Source of the DNA: Polynucleobacter meluiroseus
GTDB lineage: Bacteria > Pseudomonadota > Gammaproteobacteria > Burkholderiales > Burkholderiaceae
Reading direction: 5' to 3'
DNA length: 50,128 nucleotides
NCBI GenBank assembly: GCA_945947155.1
Contig: CAMEXM010000006.1
Coordinates: 1 to 50,128 of the forward strand
A model generated the notes under the pieces. The model was given only the letters and a program-made list of their open reading frames with translations. It did not search any database and was not told where the DNA came from. Shown here one piece after another: positions 46,310 through 50,128 of this stretch. Made by a program: the position numbers and the translations under genes. The stretch's first letter is position 1. Each line of letters starts with the position of its first letter.

Positions 46310-47179
46310 TTATTGCCTTACCTTTTGATTCACTAGCACTACTGCTCCCATCGTCAACACAATCCCCACTGCCATCATCCAAGTCAGCGGCTCATCAAAT
46401 AATACCCACGCCATAATTGCAGTCGTGGGCGGCGTTAAGTACAAAAGACTGGTGACCTTAGTTGCTGCCCCCTTGCGAATCATGATGAAAAGCAAGCTAA
46501 CGGAACCAATCGAGATGGGGAATATGGCCCAAAGCATCGCAGTAATAACGGGCGCATTCCAGACCATTGTTCCCTCTTCAAACAAGACCATGCAAATGAA
46601 GGATAGGAGTAAGGCAATACTGAACTGAATTAAGGAGCCCGATCGCAGGTCAAATACAGGGCAATACTTCTTTTGGTAAAGCGTGCCGAAGGTAATCGAT
46701 AGCAATGCGGCTACTGCGAGCACATAACTAGCAAGTGGTATCGGCACAAAGTTCATCTTCTCAGTCACCACAAGGCCAACCCCCGCTATCCCCAGTAGCA
46801 AACCAATCCACTGGCGCGGTGATACATGCTCGGAAACCCATGCCGCAAACCAGGCTGTAATGATCGGCTGTAGGCCAACAATCAAAGCTACTAACCCGGC
46901 CGTCATGCCCAAACGAACTGCAGACCATACGCCCATTAAGTAACCAAACTGCAGCAGCACGCCAGCAACGAGCAAATGAACCAGTTGTGATTGATTAGGC
47001 CAAGAGGCTGGACGCCATACCAAGCTAAGCACGCCCATGGCCAGCAAAATGCCCACGTAGCGCCAAAATAAGAACGTGGCTGGCTCCACATAGGGCATTG
47101 CCAGTTTGGCAATGATGAAGCCGGTGCTCCATAAAAGTACGAAAACAGGGGCAATTGCACCCTCAAACCTTAACCCCAT
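46310..47179 (-). CDS. EamA-family DMT transporter
   Basis: A 289-residue inner-membrane protein with about ten hydrophobic segments in two EamA repeats, for example APVFVLLWSTGFIIAKLAMPYVEPATFLFWRY split across segments 1-2. Such carriers export amino acids or other metabolites; the substrate cannot be read from sequence. It is upstream of pbpG on the same strand with a 65-base gap and divergent from the phasin gene. Confidence 0.85.
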   Translation of the reverse strand: MGLRFEGAIAPVFVLLWSTGFIIAKLAMPYVEPATFLFWRYVGILLAMGVLSLVWRPASWPNQSQLVHLLVAGVLLQFGYLMGVWSAVRLGMTAGLVALIVGLQPIITAWFAAWVSEHVSPRQWIGLLLGIAGVGLVVTEKMNFVPIPLASYVLAVAALLSITFGTLYQKKYCPVFDLRSGSLIQFSIALLLSFICMVLFEEGTMVWNAPVITAMLWAIFPISIGSVSLLFIMIRKGAATKVTSLLYLTPPTTAIMAWVLFDEPLTWMMAVGIVLTMGAVVLVNQKVRQ

Positions 47180-47329
47180 AAATCCTTTTGTTTGCTATTT
47201 TTAAAGCCGTTGCATGATTTTAGCCCCATGAAGCCCGCCCAAAGATGAATAACGCTTTACTTAAAAAATGACTTATAACTAATTGTTATTAATATGGTTT
47301 GTGAATGATAAAGATGAAAAATAGAAACT

Positions 47330-47359
47330 TTGTGCATTGCAACAAAAAAGAACTATAAT
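47330..47359 (+). promoter_or_regulatory. Phasin promoter with TGC-rich element
   Basis: TTGTGC (47330-47335), 18 bases, TATAAT (47354-47359) form a good promoter about 50 bases before the phasin ATG. The -35 lies inside TTGTGCATTGCAACA (47330-47344), a TGC-rich element of the sort bound by the PHB-responsive repressor PhaR in relatives; binding here is inference. The rest of the 230-base gap (47180-47409) is AT-rich and shows nothing else I can support. Confidence 0.55.
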
Positions 47360-47409
47360 TGTATTTAATAGATATACAGTGCCCCCTTAAATAATCGGAG
47401 AAACTCATC

Positions 47410-47961
47410 ATGAACCTCACACCAGAACAGTTAGCGGCAGCCCAAAAAGCCAATTTAGAAACCCTCACCGGAATCACAAACCAGGCGCTGCTCAGTATTG
47501 AGAAATTGGTTGAATTGAATATGCACATTGCCAAAGCTAGCCTCAGCGACAGCATGCATAGCGCCAAAAAGGCACTGGAAATCAAAGATGTTCAAAAGCT
47601 CTTGGCTCATCAAGCCGAAGCCGTACAGCCCATGGCCGAGAAGATGATGGCCTACAGCCGCCACTTATATGAATTAGCGAACGATATGCAAGCAGGCTTT
47701 TCTAAGGTGAGCGAAAAAGAAATGCAAGCCAGCCAAAAGAAAATGAACGCCATGGTTGAAGATTGGAGCAAAAATGCACCAGCAGGTTCAGAAGCAGCCG
47801 TAGCTGCTATGAAGCAGGCCATTGCCTCTGCTAGTACCATTTACGAAAACAGCCAAAAAGCAATGAAACAGGCGCTAGATGTTGCACAGACCAACGTTAG
47901 TAATGCAACGGATTCCGTTTTAAAAGCGACTGAAAAGGCAAGCAAGTCCTCCAAGCGGTAA
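47410..47961 (+). CDS. phaP: Phasin family protein
   Basis: A 183-residue, all-helical, Ala/Lys/Met-rich protein starting MNLTPEQLAAAQKANLETL, the TIGR01841-type phasin pattern. Heptad-like repeats throughout and no membrane segment or signal peptide. Phasins coat polyhydroxybutyrate granules and control their size. CGGAG lies ten bases before the ATG. It is a single-gene unit with its own promoter and a strong terminator, typical of an abundant protein. Confidence 0.9.
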   Translation: MNLTPEQLAAAQKANLETLTGITNQALLSIEKLVELNMHIAKASLSDSMHSAKKALEIKDVQKLLAHQAEAVQPMAEKMMAYSRHLYELANDMQAGFSKVSEKEMQASQKKMNAMVEDWSKNAPAGSEAAVAAMKQAIASASTIYENSQKAMKQALDVAQTNVSNATDSVLKATEKASKSSKR

Positions 47962-47970
47962 TACGAATAC

Positions 47971-48024
47971 AGGGCCTCAGGCCCTAAGCAAAAGCCCCTG
48001 TCAGGATCTGGCAGGGGCTTTTTT
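47971..48024. terminator. Double hairpin, bidirectional terminator
   Basis: Hairpin 1 is AGGGCC-TCA-GGCCCT (47971-47985). Hairpin 2 has an 11-bp stem, AAAAGCCCCTG (47990-48000) with CAGGGGCTTTT (48012-48022), followed by more T residues. It separates the phasin gene from the convergent lpdA gene and can serve both. Confidence 0.9.
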
Positions 48025-48038
48025 CTTTCAGGAGGATA

Positions 48039-49844
48039 CTACTTCTTTCGCACAGGTGGCAGATCAGTGCAGTGTCCGTGCGCCGCTTCCGCAGCTAAGC
48101 CGACCGACTCACCAAGGGTTGGATGCGGATGAATGGTTTTGCCCATATCAATCGCGTCTGCCCCCATCTCGATCGCAAGGCAGACCTCACCAATTAAATC
48201 GCCTGCATGGGTACCCACAATACCGCCGCCAATAATACGGTGCGTCTTGGCATCAAACAAGAGCTTGGTAAATCCTTCATCGCGGCCATTGGCAATCGCA
48301 CGGCCACTGGCCGCCCATGGAAAGAGGCCTTTCTCGTAGGCAATGCCTTGCGCTTTGCACTGCTCTTCGGTGAACCCGGCCCAAGCCACTTCGGGGTCCG
48401 TATAGGCAACCGATGGAATTTGCTTGGCATCAAAAAAGGATTTCTGACCAGCCGCAGCCTCAGCTGCAACATGGCCTTCGTGCACTGCTTTATGGGCTAG
48501 CATGGGCTGGCCGACAATATCCCCAATAGCAAAAATGTGCGGGACATTGCTACGCATCTGCTGATCCACTGCAATAAAACCGCGATCATCCACGGCGACA
48601 CCAGCATTACCCGCATCAATTTTCTTACCGTTGGGCGAGCGCCCTACCGAAACCAATACCAAGTCATACACTTGGGGCTCTGCAGGTGCAGCCTCGCCCT
48701 CAAATGCCACATGAATTCCGTCGGCTTTCGCTTCCGCCTTGGCGGCGCGGGTTTTGAGCATGACCTTATCAAAGCGTCCGGCATTGTGCTTTTCCCAGAC
48801 CTTTTCAAGGTCACGATCCGCTCCTGCCATCAATCCATCCAGCATTTCGGCGATGTCAATTTTGGAGCCGAGCGCACTGTAGACCGTCGCCATCTCTAAA
48901 CCAATAATGCCGCCACCAATCACCAGCATGCGCTTGGGAATACTCTTGAGTAAGAGTGCGCCGGTACTATCAACTACCCGTGGGTCATCGGGCAAGAAAG
49001 GCAATTTAATGGGCTGACTTCCCACAGCAATAATCGCCTTATGAAAACGAACACGCTCTTTTTGGCTGCCTGCATCTTGACCAGGCCCTTCGGTTAGATT
49101 AACTTCAACGTGGTTCGCATCTATAAAACGGCCAAGTCCGCGGACAACCTTAACCTTGCGTGCTTTTGCCATGCCGCTAAGACCACCGGTCAGCTTGCCA
49201 ATAACGCCGTCTTTGTAAGCACGCAGCGCATCAATGTCGATTTTGGGTTCACCGAAGCTGATGCCATGCTTTGACATCGTTTTCGCTTCATCCATTACAG
49301 CTGACGTGTGCAACAGTGCTTTTGACGGAATGCAGCCGACATTTAAGCAAACGCCGCCCAAAGTGGGATAGCGCTCGACAAGGATTACGTTAAGACCTAA
49401 ATCAGCAGCACGAAATGCCGCACTGTATCCGCCAGGGCCTGCACCAAGCACCAGTAAATCGCATTCATGATCTACCTTGCCCTGAAAAGTACTCGCCGTA
49501 TTGCTTGCGGAAATAGGGGCTGCAGGCGATTGTGGCATTGCTGCTGGAGCTGTTGCAGCAGAGACAGTTGTGGCTGTAAGCGCAGCTGGCTGTGATGCAG
49601 CACCAGCTTCAAGTTCAATCTCAGCAATGACAGTGCCTTTTTTAACTTTATCGTCTACCTTCACTGCAATGCTCGTAATGATTCCTGCTGCATCGGCCGG
49701 TACTTCCATGGTGGCCTTATCGGACTCCAGCACCAACAGTGGCTGCTCTTTTTCAATCCGATCGCCTACCTTTACCAGCACCTCAATAACGGGTACATCG
49801 TCATAGTCACCAATATCCGGAACCAGAATCAATTGCTTAGTCAT
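48039..49844 (-). CDS. lpdA: Dihydrolipoyl dehydrogenase with N-terminal lipoyl domain (PDH E3)
   Basis: A 601-residue flavoprotein. A lipoyl domain occupies residues 1-80 with the lipoylated lysine K43 (ESDKATME). An Ala/Pro-rich linker (about 81-118) follows, then the FAD/NAD disulfide reductase: GAGPGGYSAA, redox pair C166 and C171 (GGVCLNVGCIPSK), and catalytic HPHPTLGESV near the end. It reoxidises the E2 lipoyl groups. The gene lies 11 bases after the E2 gene, so it is part of the pyruvate dehydrogenase operon. Confidence 0.95.
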   Translation of the reverse strand: MTKQLILVPDIGDYDDVPVIEVLVKVGDRIEKEQPLLVLESDKATMEVPADAAGIITSIAVKVDDKVKKGTVIAEIELEAGAASQPAALTATTVSAATAPAAMPQSPAAPISASNTASTFQGKVDHECDLLVLGAGPGGYSAAFRAADLGLNVILVERYPTLGGVCLNVGCIPSKALLHTSAVMDEAKTMSKHGISFGEPKIDIDALRAYKDGVIGKLTGGLSGMAKARKVKVVRGLGRFIDANHVEVNLTEGPGQDAGSQKERVRFHKAIIAVGSQPIKLPFLPDDPRVVDSTGALLLKSIPKRMLVIGGGIIGLEMATVYSALGSKIDIAEMLDGLMAGADRDLEKVWEKHNAGRFDKVMLKTRAAKAEAKADGIHVAFEGEAAPAEPQVYDLVLVSVGRSPNGKKIDAGNAGVAVDDRGFIAVDQQMRSNVPHIFAIGDIVGQPMLAHKAVHEGHVAAEAAAGQKSFFDAKQIPSVAYTDPEVAWAGFTEEQCKAQGIAYEKGLFPWAASGRAIANGRDEGFTKLLFDAKTHRIIGGGIVGTHAGDLIGEVCLAIEMGADAIDMGKTIHPHPTLGESVGLAAEAAHGHCTDLPPVRKK

Positions 49845-49855
49845 GGCGATTCCTT

Positions 49856-50128
49856 TTAAAGTGCCGCACGGCGGAAATCAGCCAAGAGCTGGGCAATGTA
49901 AACCGTAAACCGCGTCGCCGAAGCGCCGTCGATCACGCGATGATCTGCCGTTAGGGAGAGCGGGCATATCAATCGCGGTACAAATTGCGTGCCATCCCAG
50001 ACTGGTTTCATTGCCGCTTTGCTAACGCCCAAAATAGCGACCTCGGGTGCGTTGATGATCGGCGCAAAATACGTTCCGCCAATGCCACCAAGGGAGGAGA
50101 TCGTAAAACTGGCGCCCTGCATTTGATC
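49856..50128 (-). CDS. aceF: Pyruvate dehydrogenase E2 (dihydrolipoyl acetyltransferase), C-terminal end, cut by window edge
   Basis: Ninety residues of the C-terminal acyltransferase domain are in the window; the frame is open at 50128. [19 protein letters not shown] and the catalytic stretch [16 protein letters not shown] (histidine and aspartate) are diagnostic for 2-oxoacid dehydrogenase E2. Next to a lipoyl-domain E3, this is almost certainly the pyruvate complex. Confidence 0.93.
   Translation of the reverse strand, partial: DQMQGASFTISSLGGIGGTYFAPIINAPEVAILGVSKAAMKPVWDGTQFVPRLICPLSLTADHRVIDGASATRFTVYIAQLLADFRRAAL

Noticed and set aside
46245..46382. Longer N-terminus for the D,D-endopeptidase
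   Set aside because: The extension overlaps the transporter gene and would bury the signal peptide; ATG 46244 fits better.
1..50128. CRISPR arrays, tRNA or rRNA genes, insertion sequences and prophage genes
   Set aside because: None seen: no regular repeats, no transposase or integrase-like protein, and no room between genes for RNA genes with recognisable arms.

Overview
The window looks like a chromosomal piece of a freshwater betaproteobacterium of the Burkholderiaceae, most likely Polynucleobacter or a close relative. This rests on intermediate base composition, very tight gene packing (no stretch over about 230 bases lacks a gene), and a gene order I know from that group (sdhCDAB-sdhE-gltA, then leuC-ecn-leuD-leuB-asd-fimV-truA-trpF-trpB-trpA-accD-folC-SPOR-cvpA-purF-metZ). 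Taxonomy is inferred from this order and from protein resemblance, not from a database search. No tRNA, rRNA, IS element, prophage or CRISPR array was seen.

Region 1 (1-7650) is the accessory part and concerns inorganic sulfur. A leftward soxR-soxC-soxD operon encodes a thiol-type ArsR repressor and the molybdenum/heme sulfur dehydrogenase; soxD runs off the left edge. Divergent from it are modB and modC of a molybdate ABC importer, and a perfect 10-bp inverted repeat lies between them. Next is a second sulfur module: a leftward blh-bigR-DUF2892 operon (persulfide-dioxygenase-like metallo-hydrolase, persulfide-sensing ArsR repressor, small membrane protein), facing a rightward TauE-type exporter plus thioredoxin 2 pair across an AT-rich palindromic region. 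A SAM methyltransferase closes the region.

Region 2 (7735-28776) is a 21-kb run of 21 genes all on the minus strand: succinate dehydrogenase and its flavinylation factor, citrate synthase, leucine, threonine/methionine-branch, tryptophan, fatty-acid, folate and purine genes. It ends in an intrinsic terminator after metZ. A small entericidin-like lipoprotein sits between leuC and leuD. A GntR/UTRA regulator lies upstream of sdhC and is divergent from mdh, with a 16-bp palindrome beside a consensus-like mdh promoter.

Region 3 (29770-46244) is mostly rightward housekeeping and stress genes: mdh, a small secreted MliC-like protein, (leftward) DUF2863 and yaaA, an aminotransferase, a YfcG-like GST, hbd, DUF3429, rarA, a DsbA-family protein, a periplasmic cyclophilin, a pabB-pabC fusion, a Nudix hydrolase, the N-degron transferases aat and bpt, pyrD and an IclR regulator, meeting a leftward D,D-endopeptidase.

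Region 4 (46310-50128) holds a DMT exporter, a phasin with its own promoter, a bidirectional terminator, and the end of the pyruvate dehydrogenase operon (lipoyl-domain dihydrolipoyl dehydrogenase and the C-terminal end of E2, cut by the right edge).

The part most worth following up is the sulfur region: two different cysteine-containing ArsR sensors, each beside its own palindrome at a divergent promoter, one tied to a molybdoenzyme and a molybdate importer, the other to persulfide and sulfite handling.
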